From assembly GCF_030247185.1 (NCBI RefSeq), contig NC_080572.1, positions 181,874,866 to 181,938,865 on the forward strand: a DNA stretch of 64,000 nucleotides, written 5' to 3'. Of this stretch, positions 26,875 through 37,156 are shown piece after piece. Below the pieces are notes generated by a model that did no database searches, was not told the DNA's origin, and saw only the letters and a program-made list of their open reading frames with translations. This DNA is from Malaya genurostris (taxonomy: Eukaryota; Arthropoda; Insecta; Diptera; Culicidae). The translations under genes were made by a program, and so were the position numbers. Positions within the stretch are counted from its first letter, which is position 1. Every line of letters starts with the position of its first letter.

Positions 26875-27540
26875 ATAAAAAGGCTATGCAATCGCTGTGA
26901 AAACCGAACTTATAGCAGAGGCCCGGAGGGCCGAGTGTCATATACCATTCGATTCAGTTTGTCAAGATCACAAAATGTCTGCGCGCGTGTGTGTGTGACA
27001 AATAATGTCACTCACTTTTCTCAGAGATTACTGAAACGATTTTCACAAACTCTGATTTAAATGAAAGGTCTTATAGTCCCATAGACTGCTATTAAATTTT
27101 ATCCCGATCCGAGTTCCGGTTCCGGAATTACAGGGTGATTTGCACCAAAATAGGAAGAAAATAGTCACACACGTTCCTCAGAGATGGCTGAAACGATTTT
27201 CACAAACTGAGATTCAAATCAAAGGTCTTATGGCCTCACACAATTTTTCTGAGATTTGATAGGATCTGACTTCCGGTTTCGGAATTACAAGAAAATATGG
27301 GCAAACTTATGAAAAAATTCTCGGAAATTTCTTAACCGATACTTACAAACTAAAGAGCAAATAAAAGGTCTTGAAATTCTTTAAAAATTTCTCGAGAAGT
27401 TAATCCAGATCCGACTTCCGGTGCCGGTATTGCAGTGCGATTAGTGAAAAATTTCAATTTCATGAGTATTTTTCCACAAGTGATGGTGATACGAGGTGCA
27501 CATTTTTTTTAAAACTTACTGCTAAATTCATCTAGTTGGC
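26875..27540 (-). repeat. dispersed modular repeat, copy
   Basis: AAAAGGCTATGCAATCGCTG, GAGGCCCGGAGGGCCGAGTG, ATATACCATTCGATTCAGTT, TG-rich tract (26981-26996), then modules with CAGAGATTACTGAAACG, AATGAAAGGTCTTATAGTCC and CCGGTTCCGGAATTACAGGG. It ends near ATTCATCTAGTTGG. Confidence 0.7.
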
Positions 27541-27572
27541 AGATCTTGTTAGTTAGTAAACATATAAAACTA

Positions 27573-29214
27573 TTTTCATGTGTTTACGTTTCGTCTTCGA
27601 CTCATCAGTGCGTCAGCAGATTAAAGCTTGCTTCAGATAGAATTGAAGCAAAGACAATTGCCTGTATTTCAGTTATTTATTATTGAATTCAAGATCTGTT
27701 TTTAGACAAATATAGCGTTTTCTTCATACTTTTAAGAAAAAATACGGATAAAATTATTCGTCACGGCTTCGAAGGTATTCTCGAATTTTTCCTGTAACAC
27801 GACTCATTAGGCGGCGCACATCTTCTTCGTCCATCGTTTTAGCTATCTTATTCCACCAGGTCGTCAAATGATTGATGTCTTTGACAATCTTTCCCTTGAG
27901 TCTCCTTTTCATGATTGCCCAGTATTTCTCAATAGGGCGGAACTGGGGGCAGATGAGTGGGTTAAGGTTTTTTAGAACAACCTAGACTTCTTTCTCTGCA
28001 TACCATTCTTGAACGACTTTGCTGTAATGACAGCTTACCAAATCTGGCCAAAACATTACAGGATGGTCGTGGGATCGAATGAATGGCAAATTTCGTTTTT
28101 TGGAGACACTCTTTTTGGTATAGTTCCGATGTCATTGTCTTATTTGTAACGAAAACTTTCGTTTTTTTGCCACAGCTGCATATGCCCTGCAAAATCATAA
28201 ATTTTCTTGCAAATTTGTCGGCAAAAACAAATTTAAATTTGGCTGGAACATCCCCCCGAGCCGTTGCCAAGTAAAATTTTTGACCTGGGATTTGCCCGAA
28301 GTCAGCCTTGACATAGGTTTCATCGTCCATCAGAAGCCACCCGTCGAATTTGGTCAACAGCTGGTCTTATAGTTATCCGAGCACGAATTCGGACCACACT
28401 ATTCTGTTTTATGGTACGATTTGGCTGTTTGCTAGTTCGATACGACTTGATTCTTTCCCGGAATCGAGTTCTCCTCATAGTACTACGGGCAGCACCGAAT
28501 TTTCTGGCCAAACAGTCCGACAGATTAGGATTCCACTTAATCGTCTTCAAAATCTTACCACGCAGTTTCCGATCGACAGTTCCACTCCGACGATTGGCTT
28601 AAGGCTTCCACATCGTCGTCAATGTTTCCTTATACCGTTTGATAATGCACCATACGGTATTTCTGGGTAATTTCAGCTGTTTAGCTAGCCTAGATGCAGA
28701 CCACAATGGATTTTCCAAATAACTGTGCACAATTTTTTCCCTTCTTTCGGCTTCCATGTTGATTGTTTACAAAGTACAGTCGATTTGCGGAATGTCAAAA
28801 ATAATACGTGAAGCTGACAAAATTCCCGACAAGTGGGCGGCAAGAACTTCCAAATTCGTCCACCAGGAGCGCCACAATATGAGCAAAAGTTTGTTCCAAT
28901 TCTAAATGAAGCAAGCTTTATGTTGACCTTCTGACGCAAACCATCTGATCGACATAATCCGCTGAGCAGACGTCTAAACTGACGTCTCAAACGAAACAAG
29001 TTTCGGCTTGCTGACCGTACAGATTGTGTTAATTAGAAGGGAAAAAAAGTTTAGTTTAGACGTTACACTTCTTGTGTAATTAAAAAGTGTCTTGCAAATA
29101 GCATTAACTTTACGTCTGGTCAGCGGATTACGTTGATCCGGGGTTTTGCGTCAGCAGTTCAACATAATCTGCTGACGCACTGATGAGTCGAAGACGAAAC
29201 GTAAACATATGAAA
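27573..29214 (-). mobile_element. Tc1/mariner-superfamily element of D37E type (ITmD37E-like)
   Basis: Outer terminal inverted repeats of about 50 bp (27573-27623 and 29165-29214) share GTTTACGTTTCGTCTTCG and ACTCATCAGTGCGTCAGCAG. The internal continuation of the left end (TTAAAGCTTGCTTCAG) pairs not next to the right end but at about 28895-28925, so the right side carries about 240 bp of extra or duplicated sequence. A 12-bp repeat CATATAAAACTA flanks at 27560-27571 and 29275-29286. It contains one broken transposase gene. D37E elements are known from mosquitoes, which is the family basis for this call. Confidence 0.75.
27754..28757 (-). pseudogene. D37E-type transposase, full-length but inactivated
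   Basis: ATG at 28757 (MEAERREKIVHSYLENP, SASRLAKQL: helix-turn-helix region) and TAA at 27754. The catalytic domain shows GWLLMDDETYVKADF (first Asp) and MFWPDLVSCHYSKVVQEW (second Asp). The last acidic residue is in PQFRPIEKYWAIMKRR (Glu). Counting from WPD to PIE gives 37 intervening residues, hence D37E. A TAG stop replaces a Trp codon in the block after EKEV, and at least one further stop and frame change lie in the N-terminal half (after TTMWKP). About 334 codons, the normal length for the family. Confidence 0.8.
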
Positions 29215-29300
29215 GAGGTTTTGTGCGCCTAGCATAAATTTGGGGGTACAAAACTTTTTTCCCTTTCTAATTACCATATAAAACTACTTTGGGACTACTA

Positions 29301-30589
29301 ACAGTTCGGCTGAAAAGTTCGTATCGTTTAATAGTAACACACATTTTTTTGCCAAAATTCGTTTTTATTATTCAACATAATTGCCATCAAAGGCGATACA
29401 GCGATTATAGCGATCTTCCAACTTTTCGATACCATTTTTGTAGTACGATTTGTCCTTTGCCTCAAAATAGGCCTCAGTTTCAGCGATTACCTCTTCATTG
29501 CTTCTAAATTTTTTACCAGCGAGCATTCTCTTGAGGTCTGAGAACAGGAAAAAGTCACTGGGGGCCAAATCTGGAGAATACGGTGGATGAGGGAGCAATT
29601 CGAAGCCCAATTCGTTCAATTTCAGCATGGTTTTCATCGACTTGTGACACGGTGCATTGTCTTGATGAAACAAAACTTTTTTCTTAATCAAATGAGGCCG
29701 TTTTTTTTTTTTAAATTTCGTCCTCCAAACGCTCTAATAACGCTATATAATAGTCACTGTTGATGGTTTTTCCCTTTTCAAGGTAGTCGATGAAAATTAT
29801 ACTATGCGAATCCCGAAATACAGACGCCATAACCTTACCGGCCGATTGTTGAGTCTTTCCACGCTTTGGGTTCGGTTCATCGCGTGCAGTCCACTCAGCT
29901 GACTGTCGTTTGGACTCCGAAGTGAAGTGATGGAGCCATGTTTCGTCCATTGTTATATATCGACGAAAAAAATCGGTTTTATTTCGTTATAACAGCTCCA
30001 AACACTGCTCAGAATCATCAATTCGTTGTTGTTTTTGATCGATTGTGAGCTCACGCGGCACCCATTTTGCACAAAGCTTTCTCATATCCAAATATTCGTG
30101 AATAATATGTCCAACACGTTCCTTTGATATCTTTAGGGTGTCAGCTATCTCGATCAACTTCACTTTACGGTCATTGAAAATCATTTTGTGGATTTTTTTC
30201 ACGTTTTCATCGGTAACAGCCTCTTTTGGACGTCCACTGCGTTCATCGTCTTCGGTGCTCATATGACCAGTACGAAATTTTGCAAACCACTTACTTGCTT
30301 CGCCCGGTGCAGAGTCTGGATAACACTCATCAAGCCATTTTTTGGTATCGGCGGCACTTTTTTTCATCAAAAAGTAGTGTTTCATCAACACACGAAATTC
30401 CTTTTTCCATTTTTTTCACAATAACAAAAGTAGCTTCACTCAAAATGCGATATCTCACAAACTAATAATCAGACAGCTGTCAAATTTATACACGTATCTT
30501 TTGAAGGTTGGTACTAACTGAAAATGGTATGGATTTAATTCTGGTGGCGCCCTCTCATAGAAATGATACGAACTTTTCAGCAGATCTGT
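29301..30589 (-). mobile_element. mariner of the irritans group (Himar1-like), copy 1
   Basis: Terminal repeats ACAGTTCGGCTGAAAAGTTC (left) and, read inversely on the right, ACAGATCTGCTGAAAAGTTC. TA duplication at 29299-29300 and 30590-30591. Length 1289 bp, as expected for a complete mariner. It contains a transposase gene with a few disabling changes. Confidence 0.93.
29368..30410 (-). pseudogene. mariner transposase, D34D, nearly intact (copy 1)
   Basis: Start ATG at 30410, stop at 29368. Domains in order: helix-turn-helix pair (SAADTKKWLDECYPDS, GRPKEAVTDENVKKIHK, LIEIADTLKISKERVGHI), WVPRELTIDQKQQR, first catalytic block MDETWLHHFT, then HQDNAPCHKS and PPYSPDLAPSDFF. Exactly 34 residues separate the last two Asp. 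Defects: a TAA replacing one codon just before the first catalytic Asp (after CLELL), a frame change near the A-run at 29701-29712, and a small deletion at APGEAS(KW). Very close in sequence to the horn fly Himar1 transposase as I recall it. Confidence 0.9.
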
Positions 30590-30594
30590 TAGTC

Positions 30595-31230
30595 CCCGGT
30601 TTCCGCTTCCGAAAGCACCAATTATAGTAAAGAAAATCTCTCAACGGATAAGCTGATTTTCAGGATTCATGATTCAAATTAAAGCTCTCATTGTCTTTTA
30701 ATATATTGTGCAATTTCATCCTGATCCGACTTCCGGTTATACGAAATTATAGGGCGATGAGTGTCAAAACATTTAAATCGTCATTCAAAATGACGATGCA
30801 AAACAAGTACGCGACGGTACGTTCGACTTTGCTCCATTCGCAATGTGCTTTGTTCAATTTCGTACAGCGTGCAGGGTTGCCACATTAAAATTTACATTTT
30901 TCAGGTGAAAAAAATGTAAATTTCTAATTCTTTTATTTAGTTTGCAGCTACCTGTTAGTGTTATTACAAAATCATGACAACGATTGTTTTCTATAAAAGT
31001 ACAATTATTTCCTTTCTTATATGGAAATTTTATGCAATCACTTGAAAAATTGAATAGTGAAAATTGGTCCAGAGGGCTAAGTGTTCTATATCATTCAGTT
31101 CATCGAAAATCATAAAATAAAAAATCTCGTAGTCCCATAGGTTCCTATTGAATTTCACACCGACATTTAGAGCGACGATGCAGGCTATACTAGTTACTTA
31201 CTAAACTAACCAACTTCGTCTATTCCGGGT
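30595..31230 (-). repeat. dispersed modular repeat, copy (inverse of 5560-6005 region)
   Basis: GATCCGACTTCCGGTTATAC, CGTACAGCGTGCAGGGTTGC and TTGTAGTCCC-like landmarks match 5560-6005 and 4690-4930 in the opposite direction over more than 400 bp. Confidence 0.65.
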
Positions 31231-31379
31231 TATTATTATGGTTTTTGGTGCAGTGTCGTTCACTGCATCAAAACCGTCGGTTTTCTCTTTAATACTCGTT
31301 GAAACCAAACATTTAAGAAAACTATAATTTTGAGTTGTTTGTGGTTACTTACTACTATTAAAAATTTTATCATTAATTG

Positions 31380-31710
31380 CTGATCATATTTTCGATAGAA
31401 AGGAGAAAAAATTATGTTGTGGTGTTAAGTACAACAAGAGATATTCATGATTAAGTTCTACCCAGTCTTGCACACGAAGAGAAAAAAATTGTAAAGATAA
31501 CCAAATTTGGGTTTCACACAACTATTTTTTTTATTGAAATAGTGACAAAAGAAAATATGGTTTAATATAACAAACATCGCTGCTTTAAACTACAAAGCAT
31601 GATAATTTCAAGAGGAAAAAAAGCTTACTTCATGACGGAATAAACCGTTTGTTCAAAAGTCTAACCAGAAAGAGTACATAAATTCCGAAAACAAAGCTCG
31701 ACCAACCATC
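31380..31710. repeat. repeat shared with 43430-43680
   Basis: CTTCATGACGGAATAAACCG and GTCTAACCAGAAAGAG recur with small differences at about 43585-43632, where the surrounding AT-rich sequence is also similar. The family is unknown and the ends were not located. Confidence 0.4.
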
Positions 31711-31715
31711 CGGTC

Positions 31716-31826
31716 TCCCCTATATATGCAAAGCGGATAGTTTTTGATTTTACTTATCTTTTCACAAAGTATACACATTAGTTTTCCCTTTCTATATTTT
31801 TCTATTAATTTGTCGCACATACTAGA
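31716..31826 (+). repeat. 111-bp direct repeat flanking a LINE, left copy
   Basis: Begins TCCCCTATATATGCAAAGCG and ends GCACATACTAGA. It matches 33901-34011 with two mismatches in 111 bases. It lies immediately left of the LINE at 31827-33900. Confidence 0.9.
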
Positions 31827-33900
31827 TCATCAATGTTAACTTCCCTCTCTGAGCAGCCTTGATAGCCGTGTAGTGTCGGTAGCGGTTTCCCAACTGGCTA
31901 AGAATAACGCTACGGTCCACTTGTACCGGTGGTATAAGTCCACCAAACAGGTAAGCCGTGTGGCATCCGGCGGAATTATTTTTCACCAAGAATTGATCCA
32001 CTGGTTTCCTGTTCCATGTCGTAAAAGGCCACAAAAATAGGAACTCCTAAGTCAAGGTGTATTTCCGTGCCGATGGCTGAGCGGCTGCAGGAGGTTAAAC
32101 ATTGCAGTCGTGAACGGAATATCTTGGGTTTTTCCTCAAGGTGGTGTACTATCCCCTCTTTTATGGAACCTAGTCGCTGATGGTTTGTTAAGGAAACTTA
32201 ATAACCTTGGATTTCCGACTTATGGTTTTGCCGACGATTATCATATATTGATGACCGGTATAAGCATTAACACTCTCTTTGATTTAATGCACCAAGCCCT
32301 GCGATCTGTTGAACAATGGTGTTGTCAGGTTGGATTATCTGTAAATCCGGGCAAAACATCAATGGTGCTTTTCACTCATCGTAGGATAATTACAGGAGCT
32401 CGTCCGTTGCAGTTCTTTGGTTCAGAGGTCACTGTGGTCGATCAAGTTAAATACGTCGGGGTTATTCTTGACTCAAAACTGAATTGGTCTGCTCACATTG
32501 ACTTCAGGATTGAAAGAGCTTGCTTGGCTTTCGGCCAATGCAGACGAGCTTTTGGAAAATCATGGGGACTCAAACCCAGATATATTCATTGGATCTACAC
32601 AACTATTGTTAGACCAATTTTAGCATATGGATGTCTGGTATGGTGGCAGAAAGGAGAAGTCGCGACAGTTCAGTCAAAGCTAAATCATCTCCAAAGGATG
32701 GTCCTAATGGCGATGACAGGAGCATTCACGACAACTCCTACTGCTGCTCTGGAGGCGCTACTGTGCATTAAACCACTTCATGTGTTCCTGAAACAAGAAG
32801 CATTATCTTGTGCATACCGTCCTAGGGTTACAGAGCTTTGGAACAGTAACCCATTAGATTATGCTACCAGCCACACTCGCTTGTGGTCTCAAATGGTTAC
32901 GTGGGATGAGTATTTACTCGCTCCTAGTGACCTAACTCTCACATGCAGTTTCGTTGGTCCTGAACCAGCTTTACCACTTTCAACTAGTTGGATAAAGCAC
33001 AAGATACGTTCTTGGGCTGCATCCAAACATGCCAGCTACTGGCGCAGCTTGCAACTTGCGCTCAGACAAAAGCATTTCTACCAGATTTAAATCTGAAAAT
33101 GTCAAAGTGTCTACTGCATTTCTCCAAGTTTCATTGAAGTATTCTGGTCAGAGCTCTGACTGGACATTGCAAACTCAATTATCACATGGCTACTATTCAA
33201 CGTGCTGAGTATTATTCGTGTGATTTGTGTGAATGCGATTATGGTACTTCATATCATCTGATATGTAACTGTCCCGCATTGACGCAGCTACGTATCCGGG
33301 TTTTTGGTTCTCCATACATGGTTGGGTCTGTGTATGCGGAGCTAAAATTGAAGGATATTCTCTCGTTTCGTACCCAATGTGGTAAGGAGCTATAGTCAGA
33401 AGGGTTCATCGTTCTTCCTGGAGTGAATGAATCCCTTCTGTATTCACCTTAAATAGGGTTTAGCAGATTGTTTGGCATCCTTTGGGGAGTACCGAATTTA
33501 CTTCTGCTCGTACATACTGCGAGTCGTTCTGCATTCTTCCGGGAGTGCAGAATGGTGTCGCTTTTGTAAGATCTCTAAATCCTCTCGGGGGTTGGAGGTT
33601 TTATCAACAGCAGACTGTTCGGGACCTCGTAGAGGTTCAGAATTTCCTTCTGCTTCCACTAAATGTGATCCTCAGCAGATTGTTCAGCATCCCTTAGGGG
33701 TGCAGAATTTACTTCTGCTTTTATGTGTTTTTGTGTCGTCAATTTTTCCCATCCTCCTAGTCCAACCCTTACCATTTCCTTTCAATCCTTCCCTCTTATA
33801 TATCGGGAAAATGATGCTAAAAACAAATTGATGGCAAGGCACAAATCTCCAAATATCAAGGGGAACGTGCCATTTGAGCCAATTTGTTCTGATTCCTGAT
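31827..33900 (+). mobile_element. 5'-truncated non-LTR retrotransposon of the I/R1 group (RT plus RNase H)
   Basis: A 2.07-kb insertion between 111-bp direct repeats, interpreted as a target-site duplication. It contains the C-terminal half of ORF2 and a 3' region of about 500 bp with repeated GCAGATTGTTYRGCATCC and GCAGAATTTACTTCTGCT motifs. The left 270 bp (31827-32100) include GTAAGCCGTGTGGCATCCGG and CATGTCGTAAAAGGC, which match, in inverse orientation, sequence at 54205-54300 and may be a scrap of an RTE-type element. Confidence 0.75.
32110..33395 (+). pseudogene. ORF2 fragment: reverse transcriptase, remnant RNase H and zinc-knuckle tail
   Basis: Reading starts inside the RT domain (no true ATG; the first codon is GTG). 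FPQGGVLSPLLWNLVAD and YGFADDYHILM (FADD catalytic box) identify the polymerase palm, and VKYVGVILDSKLNW and RPILAYGCLVWW the thumb region. After SDLTLTCSF the frame jumps to ALPLSTSWIKHKIRSW, so the core of RNase H is deleted and only its end remains. A stop at 33090 separates a last piece with CDLCECDYGTSYHLICNCP, a Cys/His finger seen at the end of such ORFs. Inactive. Confidence 0.8.
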
Positions 33901-34011
33901 TCCCCTATATATGCAAAGCGGATAGTTTTTGATTTTACTTATCTTTTCACAAAGTATACACATTAGTTTTCCCTTTCTATTTTTTTCTATTAATTTGTCG
34001 CACTTACTAGA
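33901..34011 (+). repeat. 111-bp direct repeat flanking a LINE, right copy
   Basis: Second copy of the 31716-31826 sequence. Downstream it continues naturally into an older RT fragment (next entry), so this is the undisturbed right side of the insertion target. Confidence 0.9.
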
Positions 34012-34110
34012 GTTGATCGTGTTAACGACCTTGGTGTTGTATTCGATGCAAAACTTACCTTTAATCAGCATCGTTCAGCTTTAATATCTAAGACAACGAA
34101 ACTTGAAGGA
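34001..34110 (+). pseudogene. fragment of another non-LTR reverse transcriptase (target of the LINE insertion)
   Basis: Plus-strand reading gives VDRVNDLGVVFDAKLTFNQH, the block after the RT catalytic box in Jockey-like ORF2 proteins. It is very short and overlaps the end of the 111-bp repeat. After it, 34111-34532 is a degraded plus-orientation piece of the dispersed repeat. Confidence 0.5.
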
Positions 34111-34532
34111 TAAAATTCATTAATTTTGTATGGGACCATAAGTATATTTAAATTTTAATTTTTGTTTATTAAATTCGTTTTGGCCTTCTTTTAGCCATCA
34201 TTTCATTAGAATCGGAATTTTTGAAATTCAGTGTAGCTATCTTAAAGAAATCGTAGTGCGATAAAATTTATGAGTACCTTCCGGGATCGAAAACTGAATA
34301 CCGATAAAACTGAAATAAGTTTATTTGGTCATCGACTCTCAAAATATGTGAACCCGATAAATTTATGTAAATTGTTTACACTAATCATCTTGTATCTCCA
34401 GAACAGCAAGTCGAAGCTGATTAAAAAACAAGCAATTTTTATGCGACCTTAGGGCATATTCAGAAATGAAGGAAGAGGAAAAATGTAGCAAATAAGATCA
34501 TAGATAGATTGAACCATTTTTTTCTTGATATA

Positions 34533-35791
34533 ACAGATCGGCTGAAAAGTTCGTATCGTTTCTATGAGAGGGCGCCACTAGAATTAAATCCATACCATTT
34601 TCAGTTAGTACCAACCTTCAAAAGATACGTGTATAAATTTGACAGCTGTCTGATTATTAGTTTATGAGATATTGCATTTTGAGTGAAGCTACTTTTGTTA
34701 TTGTGAAAAAAATGGAAAAAAAGGATTTCGTGTGTTGATAAAACACTACTTTTAGATGAAAAAAAGTGCCGCCGATACCAAAAAATGGCTTGATGAGTGT
34801 TATCCAGACTCTGCACCGGGCGAAGCAACAATTCGTAAGTGGTTTGCAAAATTTCGTACTGGTCATATGAGCACCGAAGACGATGAACGCAGAGGACGTC
34901 CAAAAGAGGCTGTTACCGATGAAAACGTGAAAAAATTCCACAAAATGATTTTCAATGACCGTAAAGTGAAGTTGATCGAGATAGCTGACACCCTAAAGAT
35001 ATCGAAGGAACGTGTTGGACATATTATTCACGAATATTTGGATATGAGAAAGCTTTGTGCAAAATGGGTGCCGCGTGAGCTCACAATCGATCAAAAACAA
35101 CAACGAATTGATGATTCTGAGCAGTGTTTGGAGCTGTTATAATGGACGAAACATGGCTCCATCACTTCACTCCGGAGTCCAATCGACAGTCAGCTGAGTG
35201 GACTGCACGCGATGAACCGAACCCAAAGTGTGGAAAGACTCAACAATCGGCCGGTAAGGTTATGGCGTCTGTATTTTGGGATACGCATGGAATAATTTTC
35301 ATCAACTACCTTGAAAAAGGAAAAACCATCAACAGTTACTATTATATAGCGTTATTAGAGCGTTTGAAGGACGAAATTAAAAAAAAAAAAACGGCCTCAT
35401 TCGAAGAAGAAAAAAGTTTTGTTTCATCAAGACAATGCACCGTGTCACAAGTCGATAAAAACCATACTGAAATTGAACGAATTGGGCTTCGAATTGCTCC
35501 CTCATCCACCGAATTCTCCAGATTTGGCCCCCAGTGACTTTTTCCTGTTCTCAGACTTCAAGAGAATGCTCGCTGGTAAAAAATTTAGAAGCAATGAAGA
35601 GGTAATCGCTGAAACTGAGGCCTATTTTGAGGCAAAGGACAAATCGTACTACAAAAATGGTATCGAAAAGTTGGAAGATCGCTATAATCGCTGTATCGCC
35701 TCTGATGGCAATTATGTTGAATAATAAAAACGAATTTTGGCAAAAAAATGTGTGTTTCTATTAAACGATACAATCTTTTCAGCCGAACTGT
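34533..35791 (+). mobile_element. mariner of the irritans group (Himar1-like), copy 2
   Basis: Ends ACAGATCGGCTGAAAAGTTC (left) and ACAGTTCGGCTGAAAAGATT (right, inverse). TA at 34531-34532 and 35792-35793. 1259 bp, opposite in direction to copy 1 about 4 kb away, with very similar sequence. The pair could fold or recombine with each other. Confidence 0.93.
34712..35724 (+). pseudogene. mariner transposase, D34D (copy 2)
   Basis: Same protein as copy 1, including APGEATIRKWFAKFRTG intact here. Defects: a one-base loss in the first codons, a TAG before MKKSAADTKK, a deletion of about 35 bp with frame change just before MDETWLHHFT, and a frame change at the A-run near 35380. The second and third catalytic blocks (HQDNAPCHKS, PPNSPDLAPSDFF) are present. 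The defects differ from those of copy 1 except the shared TAA after CLELL. Confidence 0.9.
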
Positions 35792-35799
35792 TAAGGTAT

Positions 35800-36159
35800 A
35801 ACAGGATTGAATCAACCTAGACATTGCCGATAACATCAACTCAACTTTGGTTGACATGTAATAAATAGTTGGTTTATTTCAACAATAGAATCAGCTAAAA
35901 CAAATATTTTTTTCATTTGACTAGACAAAAATTTTGATTTAAATCAAACAGAGACCACTGTGATATTGATGGGAAAAATTAGTTCAAAACAATCATATTT
36001 TAGTTTGAAATCATCATAAATCAAATTTAAAAATCTACTAACAGTTTTGTTAGTTTAAACATGCTTCATTTCTCTGTGTGATATAGGACTATAATTGAAT
36101 GCTGTGGTGGTCAAGTAAAGCGAAACGTGCTTCTTCTAGTCAATAGGGCTGTCTCTTCA
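35800..36159. other. AT-rich sequence, possible MITE remnant, no gene
   Basis: Repeated short words such as AGTTGGTTTATTTCAAC and TAGTTTAAAC and the end TTTCTCTGTGTGATA recall terminal parts of mosquito MITEs, but no paired end was confirmed. Confidence 0.3.
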
Positions 36160-36420
36160 TGTGTTTTCATATGCAGGGTAGTTTAATTGGCAAAACAATT
36201 TCCCCGGTTAAGAGTTAGAAACGGGTTCGAGTCCCGTCTCTGTGGTAACATTTTCGCGGCTTTCATTAATACACGGAATACATAAAAACGGAGGTTTGAG
36301 CGTATCTTACAAAAAATAATCTTTTCTGTGACTGTTTTATTCCGACAATTAAATTTATGTTCCACTCAGTTATTGTAAAACAGAGAAAAAGTTAATTTTC
36401 ATTAAGATTTGCGGGAGTGA
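36160..36420 (+). repeat. candidate tRNA-related SINE, second copy
   Basis: GGTTCGAGTCCCGTCTCTG (36218-36236) is a polymerase III B box. The 3' part (CTTTTCTGTGACTG, GTTCCACTCAGTTATTG) parallels the unit at 13300-13430. Tentative. Confidence 0.4.
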
Positions 36421-36692
36421 AATGTTTCTACACCTGACATTTGGAAATTTTCATAAGAAAAAAATCGCATAACTCAGGAAATTCACATTAGAAACTTCAT
36501 AATTTTTTAGATCTTTAAACTACAAACCACTTAACTTTGCAAATTTACAAGAAAAACTTAAATGGTGGAAAACCGCGTGTATCAGGGTATCAGTTGACTG
36601 CTGGAACAACCATTAAAAAGCGTAGAAGGAACAAATAACTATCATGATCGCTAACTGTTACTGTTACATGTTACTTAACGATGATTCATCGT

Positions 36693-37156
36693 TTAATCAT
36701 TTAGAATGAATTCTTTGCTTTTTGTTTTGCTTGTTTGCATTTCCTTTTGGCCACCATCGTCGATCGCCGCACGTTCGTCCCTACCGAAAGCATTCAAGTC
36801 TCCACCACATACGCGAGGTATATAGGAAAGATCGCCGTAACTTGTTCTGAACTCACACCCCGTAGCAGTATTTATTTTGTCGTATTTTACCACATACGCA
36901 CATTGAGCGAGGGTTCCCGTCTTGAGATCGAGGTCAGCATTAAACTCTACTTCTGACCGTCTCTGCTTTGAACTCGAGTTTTCGGCACCTGAGCAAACAG
37001 AACTCCCAGACTGGAAGATGTGAAACATGACTTTCCAGTTTCAATTTCAGCCCTCTTCTTTAACGAATCTTCGGAGGAACCTGCATTGAACCAGAACAAA
37101 GAACAAAATAATTTCACGGTAACATCAAGAAGTCTCGTTTCCTCTGCATCCCGCAT
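36693..37156 (-). other. orphan pair of overlapping reading frames, unrecognised
   Basis: A less AT-rich island. On the minus strand ATG 37156 opens 69 codons (MRDAEETRLLDVTVKLF to VQSRDGQK). A second ATG at 37028 in the next frame opens 111 codons (EFNADLDLKTGTLAQCAYVV, GDLSYIPRVCGGDLNAFG) to TAA at 36693. GGTTCAATGCAG|GTTCC near 37082 would serve as a splice acceptor. One frameshift would join the two frames. I do not recognise either peptide. It might be a decayed gene, a transposon part or chance. Confidence 0.3.

Noticed and set aside
35124..35537. 137-codon frame as a separate gene
   Set aside because: It is a frame-shifted part of the mariner transposase pseudogene (34712-35724).
36218..36236. 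tRNA gene
   Set aside because: Only a B-box-like word is present; no cloverleaf with acceptor and anticodon stems could be drawn, so it is listed as a SINE candidate instead.
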